Assembly (NCBI GenBank): GCA_022825385.1
Contig: JAJDWX010000042.1
Coordinates: 1-64,000, forward strand
Length of the DNA stretch: 64,000 nucleotides
Origin: Rhodothermales bacterium
Lineage (GTDB): Bacteria > Bacteroidota > Rhodothermia > Rhodothermales > VXPQ01
Reading direction: 5' to 3'
Below are positions 1 to 10,165 of the stretch, piece after piece (the first letter of the stretch is position 1; every line of letters starts with the position of its first letter). Under the pieces are notes generated by a model. It saw nothing but the letters and a program-made list of their open reading frames with translations, was not told the DNA's origin and did no database searches. Both the position numbers and the translations under genes were made by a program.

Positions 1-162
1 GTGCCAACTGCCAAAGCGCTTGGGCAATCCGCGCCACTTGCAGCCGTGCTCGGCAACGTACAGGATCGCGTTGAGCACCTGGAGGTTCGAGATGCTTACG
101 TTACCGCGCTGTTTGGGAAGCAGCGGTGCGATCCGTTCAAACTGGGCCTCGGTGAGTTCCAT
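1..162 (-). CDS. IS5-family transposase, N-terminal 54 residues (cut by window edge)
   Basis: Reading the minus strand from the ATG at 162 to the window edge gives 54 in-frame residues beginning MELTEAQFERIAPLLPKQRG and continuing through NLQVLNAILYVAEHGCKWRGLP. This is the characteristic start of IS5/IS427-type DDE transposases: a helical N-terminal domain before the DDE catalytic core, which lies outside the window. The enzyme would cut and rejoin DNA at the IS ends. The start sits 84 bp inside the predicted element end (245). The element lies in the DUF262 gene of the BREX operon, so it is a late arrival. Whether the transposase is intact cannot be judged here. Confidence 0.85.
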   Translation of the reverse strand, partial: MELTEAQFERIAPLLPKQRGNVSISNLQVLNAILYVAEHGCKWRGLPKRFGSWH

Positions 163-245
163 GTCTCTGAAATTTGCTTTAGATTGCAGCGTTCATAGAC
201 AACGAAACAAAGGAAATCATGTTCCCGAATAGTGTTCACAGACCC
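1..245 (-). mobile_element. IS5-family insertion sequence, one end only
   Basis: The boundary is placed at 245 because the DUF262 homology stops there. Read outwards-in, the element begins GGGTCTGTGAACACTATTCG, a G-rich end of the kind seen in IS5/IS427 elements, and it is followed inside by a transposase start. The adjoining host bases read CTAAG across the junction, which matches the short TNA-type targets favoured by this family. The other end and the target duplication are outside the window, so the exact boundary could be off by 2-4 bases. Confidence 0.7.
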
Positions 246-1064
246 TAAGATGGGCGGGTCGGCATAAGCGGCTGCTCGATCAACCGCTTCGTTCAGGGCA
301 TCCACATGCGCGTGGAGCGACTTGCCAGTCTCTTCCTCGACCAACGCCACCACAATATCGTAGGTGGAAAGGCGCACTGAACTGGTATTCATCTTGATAA
401 AAACGTCCAGGGCAACCTCCTTGGGCGTCTTGGCCGGCAAGGCCAGATACGGAAGGTTAAACTCCCGGACCTTGGTTCTCAGATCATTGATGACCTGGGA
501 AATGTCCTTGTATGCTTCGAATCGGTCTTCAACGTCGTCCGGAATAGCCTTTTCAGTCCACTCGTCGATCTCCTCACGGATATCCTCAGGGCGCAGAAGG
601 CGGATGGGGATAAATTCCCGTCGCGAGCATTCCTTGGGATCATCCACCCATATGGGGTATAAATTGTGATTTTTGGACCAGCGAGCTTGGCCATATACGT
701 AAGGCAGTTTCGCATCCTTATTGCTCGGATCCTCCTCGAATCCGATAAGGTAGGTTCGGTCGGGATATTTGTCATGTAGGCTGCGCCACAGGGCGGTGAG
801 CCTTTGCTGGCCGTCCAGGAGCTGCTCTGTAACTTTTTCGCCCGATGCGGGAGCGTCCACCATGGTCCGGCTCTTGAACTTCTCTTGATCGCCTACTTCA
901 AGTGTAAGCGTTGCGCCTGATGGCAACCCGCGCAGAACCGTAGTCAAAAGCCCTGAGACTTCGCTATGTCCCCAGGCCACGAAGCGCTGAAAGCGCGGCA
1001 GCGTAAGCTGTCGCGAGCGAATGCGGTTGAACCATTCCGGTAGAAATCGGTCATGTGCATGCAT
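96..1064 (-). pseudogene. DUF262 (GmrSD/BrxU-like) protein, 3' end replaced by IS5
   Basis: The N-terminal 273 residues (1064 down to 246) are a DUF262 domain. PRFQRFVAW near residue 25 matches the family's PxFQRxxxW signature, and LLDGQQRLTAL near residue 82 is the ParB/Srx-like DGQQR NTP-binding motif. The family includes GmrSD type IV enzymes that cut glucosylated or otherwise modified DNA, and BrxU of a BREX island. After residue 273 (ADPPIL) the frame runs 49 codons into the IS element and stops at 96, so the C-terminal DUF1524/HNH half expected in full-length proteins (about 600 residues) is missing. It is the last gene visible in the BREX operon, 17 bp after the methylase. Probably inactive as a nuclease. 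Confidence 0.8.
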
Positions 1065-1081
1065 AAGTCATGTCTCCTTTT

Positions 1082-3949
1082 TTAATTATCCTCTCCGAAG
1101 CGGGTAAGTGCCTGGTCGTACCACATGAGGAGTTTGGTATCCTCCTGGAGGATTTTTTCGGGTATCTTGTTTGCTACGGCGATTATTGTGGCGTAATCGC
1201 GCTCCTGCCACGCCTTCTTGAATCCGGCCCGGACAGCCTCTAGGCGGAATACCTTCATGCGTTTATGTTTCGTTTCGCGGTATTCCTTGAACTCCCGCAT
1301 TAGGGCCCGTTCGCGCAGTTTCTCCAGGTCGCCGGCCTTGTTCGGGTCCGGGACATACCAGCGGTCCTTCGCCTTGGCCTTGAGTAGGAGATCGTTCTTT
1401 GCCAGATTGCGCAGTTCCTTAAAGTTCGAGGACAGGTAGCTGTGAATCCGGCTGGGTACTTCGCCTTTGCCGTCGTAGCGGAGAAAATTTTGTTCCAGTA
1501 ATTCGGAGAGTTCCAAGGCCTTTTCATGCTTCTGCCAGCCGCCGATTTCTTTCAAGAACTGCGGGTGGACATCTTGGAAAGTCTGTGGCTTCTTGGTGAG
1601 CAGCTGCTTGAGCCACTGAATAGCAGATGCTTCGTCTGAGACAAAGATATAAAGCTGGAGTATTTTCTTGATAGTCATGCGTTTCTTGTCGTACTCGGCT
1701 GCTTGGTCCGGCAGGAAATACATACTGTCGCGGGAGGGAAAACGTTGTTCGAGGCCGGCATAAAATTCTGCGGCTGATATTGGAACAGTTACACCACGCT
1801 GGACATGGAAGGCGACCATACGGTCAAAGAGAAGATAGTTCTGACGCTCGGCGACAATTTCGGCTTGGCCATCTTTTAAAATGAATACAGGGAGCTGTTT
1901 CAGATGTGTCTGAATAAAATTCCAGACGCCATCTTCTGTGCCTGCAGTCAATTTAAAGCGATTTTCGAGACCACCGTTTGGCTTGTAGGCCGAGATCACA
2001 AGGTCCTGCTTGACGGCACCTCGACTGGTCACTTGTTGAAATGATCCTTGTTTTTTGTCGAGCATCCGAACATCAGCTATTACGAATCTCGATTTCCAAA
2101 GAGCTTCTTGAATAGAATTCCATACACTATTTTTTGAATTGTGAAATTCAATCGTTATCCATCTCCCAGGTTTCAATACGCGATGGTATTCATTAAAGCA
2201 ATTTTTCATTAGTGCTTGGTAATCATTGAGTGTTTTTCCTCGTACACGGTCGATTATCGCTTCCCGTGCAGACGCAGTTAATACACCATGCCATGATTCA
2301 AGCAATAAATTTAAATCTGCATAGTAAATATTTTCACCAAACGGGGGATCAGTGAAAATATAGTCAATTGAATTATCTAAAATTTGGGTTTGAGTGCAAT
2401 CGGCGACTGAGGCCATTACAGTGGTTTTCCTGGATTGTTGTCTTGAAAACGCTGATACTAAGCGGTTCAATTTTCCAGATAGCACATAATTGGGGCTGAC
2501 TTCCGAATGTTGTGATGGAATGTAGAATACACCGCTGAGATATTGGTTTACTTGAGAGTATCCAGAAGGCCGAAATCGATTCAGCATTGACATTGTCCAT
2601 ATCGCCTGTTCAACAAAAAACAAAGCCATATGCTGTGCTCTTATGTCATTGATGGATCTGGCATGTCGCCAAAGAGAAGATAATGCATGGGCGGCTCGGG
2701 TGTGGAAAAAATGATGAATACGTGTGATCGCCGCTGGCTGCATTCTACCCGCTCGCCTCATTTGTGAGTCAGGCAGCTCTATTGTCGGGAGTTCCTGGGG
2801 CAATGCTAGCTGCTCAATTTGTTTCAATTTTGCCAAATCATCAGCATCTACCTCCTTTTGAAATTTGGAATTTCCGATGGAATAATTGATGAAAACTGGT
2901 TTACGCTTAGGATGACGAATAATCTCATTAGTTGCTTCGTCGATGTATGAACTGTATAACAGTTCTAAATCATTCTTATGAAGTAATATGCCGCAATTTA
3001 GACAAGCAAAATTCTCTCTTATTCGATTTTCATCAGGATCGAATGCTTGTTGTACAAAAACAACTTCTTCGGCACATTCAGGACATGCATAGATATCACT
3101 CCATACTGTGAAATTAATCTTTCCTGTGCGACAGCCATCTGCATGAGTGGTTTTGTACATCCATCCAATATCACGTTCGACTTCCTCAAGCAGAGAGTGA
3201 CCTAATTTTTTAAATGCGTCAACATCGAATGGTAGGCAGTAATTAGCAGCAACGAAGGTAGCAATGGGTGATAGATCACTTATGAGTGCATTTCGTGTAC
3301 CTATTTTAATTTTATGCTGAATATTATGCATGTGGTGTTTCGATGTCAATGAACCATCTTCGCCAATCGAGTAACCGAGTTCCTTTACGATTTCGTCATC
3401 ACCACACATTTGCGCTGCCACACCAGTCATTCCTGTACCACAGAAACCATCAAAAATAAGATCATTTGGCTCTGTGTAGTGCAGGATGTAGTGCATGATT
3501 GCCTTATACGGAACTTTTGTATGGTAAGCGTGAGCTTTATATATTGGGTCGGTTTTTCCTTCACTCACATCAGAAGCAAATGGTTCCCTTCGATAGTCAT
3601 CACTAGTCGAATCATATGGCTTTCCATAGTGCTTAACGAAATCCTCAATGAACGGATTTGGGCAAGCCGTATAATACGGTGGGTCAGACAAGGCCAGGAT
3701 ATCTTCATCTTTACCAATGGGGAATCCCTCGATCTTGCGAAACTCAGGATCTTTGAGTTTTTCGCGCAATTTCCCCAGGAAATACTCGCGACGTTGTTCA
3801 TCGCTTTCGAAAGTTATGCCGAGACATTCCACTGGATCATTGTCCGTGACTATCTCTTCATAAAAGAGATTGCCCGATTTCGCATTGCCCGGGACCAGTC
3901 TGGTTTTAAACAACTGCTGCTGTCCAGCATCATTTCTGAATTTTGCCAT
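1082..3949 (-). CDS. pglXI: BREX type 3 adenine-specific DNA methyltransferase (PglXI-like, Zn-ribbon)
   Basis: A 955-residue COG1743-type methylase. It has a DPPY motif near residue 90, the SAM-binding FDGFCGTGMTG near residue 170, paired cysteines of a Zn ribbon (ACPEC and ACLNC, about 285-325), and a second DPPF near residue 533. In BREX the methylase marks host DNA so that unmodified phage DNA is recognised. The ATG at 3949 is preferred over the one at 3976 because GAGG lies six bases upstream; either start overlaps the end of the AlbA_2 gene (20 or 47 bp). The stretch from about 2.06 to 3.7 kb is visibly AT-rich compared with its neighbours, suggesting separate transfer. The subtype assignment rests on brxF and brxC upstream. 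Confidence 0.82.
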   Translation of the reverse strand: MAKFRNDAGQQQLFKTRLVPGNAKSGNLFYEEIVTDNDPVECLGITFESDEQRREYFLGKLREKLKDPEFRKIEGFPIGKDEDILALSDPPYYTACPNPFIEDFVKHYGKPYDSTSDDYRREPFASDVSEGKTDPIYKAHAYHTKVPYKAIMHYILHYTEPNDLIFDGFCGTGMTGVAAQMCGDDEIVKELGYSIGEDGSLTSKHHMHNIQHKIKIGTRNALISDLSPIATFVAANYCLPFDVDAFKKLGHSLLEEVERDIGWMYKTTHADGCRTGKINFTVWSDIYACPECAEEVVFVQQAFDPDENRIRENFACLNCGILLHKNDLELLYSSYIDEATNEIIRHPKRKPVFINYSIGNSKFQKEVDADDLAKLKQIEQLALPQELPTIELPDSQMRRAGRMQPAAITRIHHFFHTRAAHALSSLWRHARSINDIRAQHMALFFVEQAIWTMSMLNRFRPSGYSQVNQYLSGVFYIPSQHSEVSPNYVLSGKLNRLVSAFSRQQSRKTTVMASVADCTQTQILDNSIDYIFTDPPFGENIYYADLNLLLESWHGVLTASAREAIIDRVRGKTLNDYQALMKNCFNEYHRVLKPGRWITIEFHNSKNSVWNSIQEALWKSRFVIADVRMLDKKQGSFQQVTSRGAVKQDLVISAYKPNGGLENRFKLTAGTEDGVWNFIQTHLKQLPVFILKDGQAEIVAERQNYLLFDRMVAFHVQRGVTVPISAAEFYAGLEQRFPSRDSMYFLPDQAAEYDKKRMTIKKILQLYIFVSDEASAIQWLKQLLTKKPQTFQDVHPQFLKEIGGWQKHEKALELSELLEQNFLRYDGKGEVPSRIHSYLSSNFKELRNLAKNDLLLKAKAKDRWYVPDPNKAGDLEKLRERALMREFKEYRETKHKRMKVFRLEAVRAGFKKAWQERDYATIIAVANKIPEKILQEDTKLLMWYDQALTRFGEDN

Positions 3950-5816
3950 TCTGATCCTCGCTTCGGTCGGTGTCATTAGACATGCGGCGTGTTTTTAACA
4001 GAGCACCCGCTTCTGTGATTACGTATCTCTGATTTGATGCCCGGGGGTTCTCCGGGTTGGTCATCGCCACAATCCTGGATTGAATCAGTGGATCAAGGTG
4101 GTGTTCCTTGAAATAACCCCTGTTGGTTACGCCAAGGGCCTCCAGAATCTCGGCCAAGCGACGGGGCACATCGCATAACGCTATAATTTTCCAATGAGTT
4201 TCGGAAAGTTCTGTCAGGACAGGAACTTGTCCAGTGGACAAGTCTTCCGTTTTACTTTCGACTTGTGCAGTGGACAAGTCGGGCTTCCCGGACTGAACTT
4301 GTGCAGTGACCAAGTCCTCATCTGGGGCATCAGGTTGATCAGTTTGTCGGAATCGGTCTGCCAGATGCTCTGCCAAGGCGTATTTTCTGCCGTCCTCAAT
4401 GGTTCTGAAGAGCGCTTTCGTAACCAGGGCATTGGCAATTTCCACGGCGTCCGGTCCGGCAAGGTTCGTTACGGCCTTGACCTGCGGAAGTGAGATTGCG
4501 CTCTCGCGGCAGGCAAAAGCAAACGCCCTTGCTTGCTCGTTGGTGAGTTGCACACCGAGGCTTGCCTGGAAAAGAATCTGCTGTTCCGACAGGAGTTCTT
4601 CTTTTGTGAGGGTGAGTTCGAAACACTTGCGCCCCTTGTTGTTGGCAATTGTCGGCGGAACGTGGCCCAACTGCTGCCAGTTGCGGAAGACATCTCGCAG
4701 ACCCCAGCCAGCGTTCTCACTCAGCCCTATGCGCCGGAAAGCAGTCACGATCCTGGGATTTCGGACCTCTTTCTCACCGGGTTCAAGCAGGTCTGTATCA
4801 GTAGCGAAGGCATCGCCAGGATTCCAAAAGACGGTCTGGTCGGAATAGTGGCGTATCTCCGGATTCCTGGAATGATCAGAATAATCCTGATGGATGATCA
4901 GGTTGACCATTGATTCACGAAAGGCGCGGTAGTCTGGAGGCGCATCATCTCTCTGCAAGGTTTTTGGGTCAATTCTGAATGGCCGCTCCGCGAATCTTTG
5001 GTACCAATCAATAAGTAATTGCCAGGACCGAATCAGATTTTCGTCGAGAACGAGACGGTCAATCCATCGCTCGCCGGCATCAGCCCTGTCGCGAGGCAGC
5101 GAGAATCTTTGGCAGTCCACTACCGGCCGTGGAAGGAGTTGCCGGAAAGCTGCATTGGTCCCAAACAGAAAAACCGCTGCGCGAGATGGAGACACTTGGT
5201 TGTGCTGTTCAACAAACATGCCCATTTCCTTGAGAAAATCCGTGTCGGATAGCGTTGCGTGAGATCGGCTCCCCTGCCTTCCCTCATAGACAGTCCGGTA
5301 CCATTTAATGCTTTCCAGATCGAATGCCGTATTAGGGTTCAAATCAACAGGCTGACTGTCGTAACGCTCGGTGGCAGCATCCAGCAGAAAGCGGTTTCGT
5401 TCATTTTCTGAGCAGCGCACATCGCACCCGCCACTGCGAACATATGCCCGACGGATGTCTCCGTTCAGGAAAACCGGTTTATCCGAACGATGGACCTCCG
5501 GCACATAGAAGATGAGCAAGTCTGATTCACCGTGTTTATGCAGTTCTTCACGAACATCCACGATGATGCTCAGCTTGTCGCGTTGCCGCAATGTAGTCAG
5601 GAAGTCATTCTGAACCTTATCGACATCAAGAACGCCGACGACTTCGAACTCCTGTCCGCTGTTCCGAACGCCAAAAACAAGGTGCCCCCCTTCCGTATTC
5701 GCGAAGGCAGAAACCGTTTCATAGGCGCTTCGGGGCACGTCACGTTGCGCCTCCTTGAACTCAACATCTCGCCATTCATGAGCGTTGAGCAGCTTTATCA
5801 ATTTATCTTGAGTCAT
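3930..5816 (-). CDS. AlbA_2 (Schlafen-like) / COG2865 ATP-binding protein inside the BREX operon
   Basis: The N-terminal 100 or so residues are an AlbA_2 domain (DVEFKEAQRDVP, then AFANTEGGHLVFGV). A COG2865-like middle follows with RAFRESMVNLIIHQDYS and a GHKL-like segment, VFWNPGDA. The C-terminus is winged-helix-like, with three 12-residue repeats carrying TAQV/TGQV between residues about 500 and 535. Family members are annotated as ATP-binding regulators or nucleic-acid-binding proteins and often sit in restriction and BREX loci. The gene begins 4 bp after brxC and overlaps the methylase, so it is a cotranscribed member of the system rather than a bystander. Its role in BREX is not known to me. 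Confidence 0.75.
   Translation of the reverse strand: MTQDKLIKLLNAHEWRDVEFKEAQRDVPRSAYETVSAFANTEGGHLVFGVRNSGQEFEVVGVLDVDKVQNDFLTTLRQRDKLSIIVDVREELHKHGESDLLIFYVPEVHRSDKPVFLNGDIRRAYVRSGGCDVRCSENERNRFLLDAATERYDSQPVDLNPNTAFDLESIKWYRTVYEGRQGSRSHATLSDTDFLKEMGMFVEQHNQVSPSRAAVFLFGTNAAFRQLLPRPVVDCQRFSLPRDRADAGERWIDRLVLDENLIRSWQLLIDWYQRFAERPFRIDPKTLQRDDAPPDYRAFRESMVNLIIHQDYSDHSRNPEIRHYSDQTVFWNPGDAFATDTDLLEPGEKEVRNPRIVTAFRRIGLSENAGWGLRDVFRNWQQLGHVPPTIANNKGRKCFELTLTKEELLSEQQILFQASLGVQLTNEQARAFAFACRESAISLPQVKAVTNLAGPDAVEIANALVTKALFRTIEDGRKYALAEHLADRFRQTDQPDAPDEDLVTAQVQSGKPDLSTAQVESKTEDLSTGQVPVLTELSETHWKIIALCDVPRRLAEILEALGVTNRGYFKEHHLDPLIQSRIVAMTNPENPRASNQRYVITEAGALLKTRRMSNDTDRSEDQNGKIQK
4225..4316 (-). 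repeat. Three 20-bp palindromic repeats at exact 36-bp spacing inside the AlbA_2 gene
   Basis: Copies lie at 4225-4244, 4261-4280 and 4297-4316. The first reads ACTTGTCC-AGT-GGACAAGT, so each unit is itself an inverted repeat with 8-bp arms. The 36-bp period keeps the reading frame and encodes a 12-residue repeat (DLSTAQV-like) in the linker before the C-terminal winged-helix region. Confidence 0.85.
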
Positions 5817-5820
5817 GATT

Positions 5821-8800
5821 TCATTCCAGCACGATGCGCACCTTGTCGGGTTCCTTGCCCTTGGTGAGTTCGTCCAGATATTCTTTGAATCGTTTCTTCA
5901 TCTCAGCCGGTGTTGCCGGTGAACCGCCGGAGAGCAGCGCCGCTCGCAGGTCCTCGGTCTTGACGGGCACCTTTTGAAGTCCGGAAAGCACTTCGCTTAG
6001 GGCATGGATGAAATCCTGGTCGAGATCGTCGGGCAGCTCCCGCTTCTTGATAAAGTCGTTCACCAGATTTTGGGGTTCGGGCCTAAGCAGGTCCAGGTTG
6101 CCCTTGGTGGTCGGATCTGCCAGGTTGGCGAGCAGCGTCTGTGTCCAGTTGGCCACCAGCTTGTCCAGTTCGTCATCCAAGCCGTCCAGCATCGTTCCGG
6201 CAGGTGCGGTGGGCGGTTCTGCCTCTGGTTTGTAGCTGCAGTGCGGACATACCGGTGAAGCCTCCATCTCTTGCTCAGTGAGGGCAGAGCAGCTTTTCAA
6301 TCCGGCCAGGCGGTTTTGAAAGTCAGACAGCTGCCGGCGGGGCATCAACTCGATCATGGAGAGTTTCTGCAGCACCTTGAGCCGTTCATCTCCTATGAGG
6401 CCGTTCTTGCGCTTGTTCTCGTGCACGCCCAACCGTGCCCTGGTGTGCATTCCCAAGTAGGTCTGCACATAGGCCTTTTTGAGGTCGATCAGTTTGCGCT
6501 GGGTTTGCTGACGGAAGGTGGCGGCCCTTCGTTTGTCCGGGGCACGAAGCTGGGCGAGCACTTCGTCCTGTGCGTCTTTCATCTTGCGGACCCACTCGTG
6601 TTCGGCGGATAACACTGCCTCGGCGGTGGAGAGGAAGGAGGCGGTGGAACCGAGATCAGCGACCAGTTCCTGGAGGGATTCGATCTCGGTCAGGGAATTG
6701 AGCCCGTCTCGATGGGCAGTAACCTCCTCGGCGTCATAGCGAAAGTTCTTGAGCTTTCCGGGCGAACTGTATGCTTGGAGCGATTCCAGGAAGATTTTGG
6801 TATCATCAAGCCGGGTACGCAGTTTTTGTACCTCTCTCTCGTCCAGGAGATGTCTGCCCCAGAAACTAAAGCCACTTTCCAGGCTCTGCCGCGAAAGCAC
6901 CAGTTTCTCTACCGTCTGGGAGATCGCTTTCTGGAGCTCTTGGACAGGCTCTTCTTTGCCCTGAGTGACAAGTTGGGCCATGCCAGGGGTAAGGCCAATT
7001 AGTTCGAACAAGGCCTTGAGCGCCGGAAGGTTCCAGTCCCTGGGCCGTTCGATATGCTTGAACTGCGTGAGTTCGTCAATGCCGGTTCCTGCCAGTTGCG
7101 ACAGGCCGGTAGCGTCGAATTTCTTGCCCGGAATGGCGAGGACCAGATCACCGGAGTAGACCAGAGCAGCCAGCACGACCGCAACCCATTCAGGTTCCAA
7201 CCGCTGCCTGTCCTTGTCCATGTATTCCACGCCCTTGTCATCCTGGATTAGTTCGGAGCGGTTGACGACTTGGCCGTGGCCTTTCTTCTCGAGTAGTCCG
7301 AGGATGTGTTTGGCATATTTCGATTTGTAGGAGTCGAGTCGTTCGCCGTCGAGCAGTTCCAAAGCGTCGAGTACCGCCGTAGCCTGCCTGGTTCGATTCT
7401 GGCCGGCGATGGCGCGCAAGGCATTCTGCGCGGCTTGGTCCCGGTTGGTCCCGGTGATTAGCACCGAGAAGAAGGGATATTCAGGCGCCTGATCCTGGAA
7501 GTGGGCTTCCAGGCAAATACCCGAGATCGTGTTCACCAGGTCGCGAAAGTTGATGCGTTCATGGGAGCCGATACCGGATAACTCCCGGATCGATTTGCCC
7601 TTGGCCCATGCAGTGAGCGACTTGGATCGGCCCTGATAGGCGACCTCAAAGGCGTCGCCCATGTGCTTTTGCAGCCATTGCACCAGGTTCTGCAGGAAAT
7701 TGGATGACTTGGACTCGTAAGTGGACTTAGCGTGTCCCGACGAGGTCGAAGCCAGGTCCAGGGCTGCCGCATAATTCCTGAGCGAGGTGCGAAATTCGTC
7801 ATCCAGATTCCTGAGTCGCAGGAACAGCTCGTCGGCGTTCTTTTCATCCTTGAAGGGCGGAGGATCGAAGGGCTGGATGAAGTAGAGGTAAAAATCCCGC
7901 GGCGGCACAGCGGTCGACCGTTCGTTAGGCGCGCCGAAAAACAGATACCCCTGACGCGCGGCCTTGCGCTCCAACCATTCCAGCTCGTGCTGCCAGATAT
8001 TGTAGCCGGTCACATAGGTTTGGTCCGTGCACTCCATGACCCGTTTCAGGGCTTCGTAGTAGTAGCGGTCCAGTGTCGAGGAGTCGAGGCTCTCGGCCCG
8101 CTTTTCGATCAGTGCGTCGAAGTCGTCGGTCTTCTTCAGGTCCAGGTAGAACTGGCGGTTGTCCGGGTTCGATGAAATGAACTGCCCGCTGACCGTCTTG
8201 TGGATTTCCCGAAGCACCGTTTCTACCTGGGAGAGCAGGTCGTCGGCCGGATCGCCGCCCAACTCCTCAATGCCCGGTTGATAGAGACAGAGACCGTCGC
8301 GTAGTTCCCCCGCAGTTGCGCCCAAGGTGGCGTGGATGTCGCCGGTGGTGAGCCGGTGAACCGACAGGGCATGAATGATCCGCAATGCCATGGGCTTGTA
8401 AGCCGGGCGCGTAAAGGCTTGCTGGATGCGGGACTCCAGCACCTGACTACAGTCGATTACCGCCTTGATATCCGGTATGGCACGGAATGAGGGGTTCTCC
8501 CGGAGATTGGTCCAGTAAGTGTCATAGGCAATGAGCCCGGGCCGGTCGTCCGGTATGTCCCGGTCGAGCATCTTCTTCATGGCCAGCGAGAGGATCTTCA
8601 ATACCTCGCGCTTCTCCACGACGGTCACCCCTTCGAAGGTGCCGATATAGTCGGGATGCACCGGAAAGAGGCGGACGAACTCGTCCATGCGCTCGTTCAT
8701 GTGGCCGTAGAACTTGCCAAAAGGCGTCAGGTACTCGCGTATCCTGGTCTGCTGTTCGCCGGTCTTCTTGAGCAGCCGTTCGGCCACTACGAACTTGACG

Positions 8801-9549
8801 TCTTTGCGGGCGATGAGGACCTGCTCGAAGCGATCCCGCACCCGGCGGATGCTGTCCGCCACAAAAGAAAAGCGTAGACTGTCGAAGATGGCTTCCTGGA
8901 CGCCGGCCATGAAGCGGAAGCGCAGGTCTTTGCAGACCTCGCCTATTTCACGGAGAAAATTCAGATCCAGGATGAGTTCCTGGTCCCTGCGCGTACGCAG
9001 ATAATCAAGCAGCTCGTCCACGACGAGAAGTAGTCCATGGTCTGGAAACTTCTGATGAAACGCGGCCATCATCTCTTCAAAGGACCGCTTGCTGTTGGAT
9101 ACCTGATCCGCAGAGGGGAAGCTGTAACTCGCGCCCATGTTATCGAGGTGCTCTTCCAACTCGGCCACGAGGATATCCCGAAGCGACATGGTGGTGGCGC
9201 CGATTTCGGTGCGAACTACCTTGAATTGACCGCCGATCTTTCCGGCGGCAGCCGCCACGTCTGGATTGTTCAAGCAGGGGACGAGGTCGGGATTTTCTGC
9301 AAGCGCGGAGATCACCGACATCAGGTGGGACTTACCAGTGCCGTAGTTGCCGACCACCAGAAGACCTTTGTTGTCGGTGGGTTGCTCGAACTGCAGTTGG
9401 GGAATGACAAGGCTCACCAGCCTTTCCGCCATCTCCTCTGAGATAACGTAGGTTTCGACAAGTTGCCGTGCCGCAGCTGCTTGGTCGGCGTCCCGCAGCT
9501 GGACCACGGATTCGATGGCTTCAAACTGGATCAGGTCCCCATATTTCAT
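5821..9549 (-). CDS. brxC: BREX P-loop ATPase BrxC (DUF6079 family)
   Basis: A 1242-residue protein. [11 protein letters not shown] near residue 70 is the Walker A motif, and [12 protein letters not shown] near residue 177 is a Walker B. The long C-terminal half is largely helical, with a CPHC cysteine pair near residue 1100. Length and layout fit the BrxC/PglY ATPase that is present in all BREX types and is needed for phage exclusion. The start is the ATG at 9549; the codon before it is an in-frame GTG. It lies 34 bp downstream of brxF and 4 bp upstream of the AlbA_2 gene in one minus-strand operon. Confidence 0.85.
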   Translation of the reverse strand: MKYGDLIQFEAIESVVQLRDADQAAAARQLVETYVISEEMAERLVSLVIPQLQFEQPTDNKGLLVVGNYGTGKSHLMSVISALAENPDLVPCLNNPDVAAAAGKIGGQFKVVRTEIGATTMSLRDILVAELEEHLDNMGASYSFPSADQVSNSKRSFEEMMAAFHQKFPDHGLLLVVDELLDYLRTRRDQELILDLNFLREIGEVCKDLRFRFMAGVQEAIFDSLRFSFVADSIRRVRDRFEQVLIARKDVKFVVAERLLKKTGEQQTRIREYLTPFGKFYGHMNERMDEFVRLFPVHPDYIGTFEGVTVVEKREVLKILSLAMKKMLDRDIPDDRPGLIAYDTYWTNLRENPSFRAIPDIKAVIDCSQVLESRIQQAFTRPAYKPMALRIIHALSVHRLTTGDIHATLGATAGELRDGLCLYQPGIEELGGDPADDLLSQVETVLREIHKTVSGQFISSNPDNRQFYLDLKKTDDFDALIEKRAESLDSSTLDRYYYEALKRVMECTDQTYVTGYNIWQHELEWLERKAARQGYLFFGAPNERSTAVPPRDFYLYFIQPFDPPPFKDEKNADELFLRLRNLDDEFRTSLRNYAAALDLASTSSGHAKSTYESKSSNFLQNLVQWLQKHMGDAFEVAYQGRSKSLTAWAKGKSIRELSGIGSHERINFRDLVNTISGICLEAHFQDQAPEYPFFSVLITGTNRDQAAQNALRAIAGQNRTRQATAVLDALELLDGERLDSYKSKYAKHILGLLEKKGHGQVVNRSELIQDDKGVEYMDKDRQRLEPEWVAVVLAALVYSGDLVLAIPGKKFDATGLSQLAGTGIDELTQFKHIERPRDWNLPALKALFELIGLTPGMAQLVTQGKEEPVQELQKAISQTVEKLVLSRQSLESGFSFWGRHLLDEREVQKLRTRLDDTKIFLESLQAYSSPGKLKNFRYDAEEVTAHRDGLNSLTEIESLQELVADLGSTASFLSTAEAVLSAEHEWVRKMKDAQDEVLAQLRAPDKRRAATFRQQTQRKLIDLKKAYVQTYLGMHTRARLGVHENKRKNGLIGDERLKVLQKLSMIELMPRRQLSDFQNRLAGLKSCSALTEQEMEASPVCPHCSYKPEAEPPTAPAGTMLDGLDDELDKLVANWTQTLLANLADPTTKGNLDLLRPEPQNLVNDFIKKRELPDDLDQDFIHALSEVLSGLQKVPVKTEDLRAALLSGGSPATPAEMKKRFKEYLDELTKGKEPDKVRIVLE

Positions 9550-9583
9550 CACGTCTGCTGCCTTGCAATGGAATTTGTACTTT

Positions 9584-10060
9584 TCATGTCGTCATTTTTG
9601 GGCTTGCCACCAGAAAATCGCGCATCGGATAGCGCCTGTACTCTGGGTGACCCGGCGTGGCATAGGTCAATGAATCTTTAACGATGGCGCCATTCCATGC
9701 GGCTACCACGGTTTTGTTGCGGGAGATTCCCTGGAGCAGCCGAAGCGGGTCCTGCTTCAGACCGACATCGAAAATAACTTCAATGTTGTCGAGCAGGATC
9801 GTCTCTCCATTGCCATTGCCGACGATCTCCCGGAGAAGACGAGGTAGCTGCAGGGCCCGTTGACGCTTCGTCAATTCCAGCATTTGACGAGAAATCTCGA
9901 GGTTGACATTGACGAGGGGTGCACCGGTGCGATCCCGCACATCGTGAAGCGCAGCGGTCTTGCCTGCACCCGCCGGCGCAACAACCAACAGCAGCCGATG
10001 ATAGAGTTCAGCGGCTTGCTTGACCTTCCGTATGATCTGGTCTGCAAGTGGTTCCGCCAT
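9584..10060 (-). CDS. brxF: BREX type 3 small P-loop protein BrxF
   Basis: A 158-residue ATPase: [13 protein letters not shown] (residues 26-38) is Walker A and [12 protein letters not shown] (about 86-97) resembles Walker B, with the conserved stretch [16 protein letters not shown] between them. BrxF is the signature protein of BREX type 3; its biochemical role is poorly known. The ATG at 10060 is preceded by AAAGGAG at good spacing, whereas the open frame continues upstream only because it runs through the tRNA. It is the first gene of the operon, 32 bp downstream of tRNA-Asn on the same strand, so read-through from the tRNA promoter is possible. Confidence 0.85.
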   Translation of the reverse strand: MAEPLADQIIRKVKQAAELYHRLLLVVAPAGAGKTAALHDVRDRTGAPLVNVNLEISRQMLELTKRQRALQLPRLLREIVGNGNGETILLDNIEVIFDVGLKQDPLRLLQGISRNKTVVAAWNGAIVKDSLTYATPGHPEYRRYPMRDFLVASPKMTT

Positions 10061-10092
10061 CACTTTTCTCCTTTGGGCGGATAAAATCTGGG

Positions 10093-10164
10093 CTCCCCGG
10101 GTAGGACTCGAACCTACAACCCTGCGGTTAACAGCCGCATGCTCTACCATTGAGCTACCGAGGA
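10093..10164 (-). tRNA. tRNA-Asn (GTT)
   Basis: The complement folds as a standard cloverleaf: acceptor TCCTCGG paired with CCGGGGA (one G-U pair), discriminator G, a GCTC/GAGC D stem, a GCGG anticodon stem with loop CTGTTAA giving anticodon GTT, and a GTAGG-TTCGAGT-CCTAC T arm. No CCA is encoded. The BREX operon starts immediately 3' of it. Confidence 0.95.
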
Positions 10165-10165
10165 G

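Noticed and set aside
1-10060. A complete BREX system in this window
   Set aside because: pglZ, brxHII and brxA are not visible and the operon is interrupted by an IS at the left edge.
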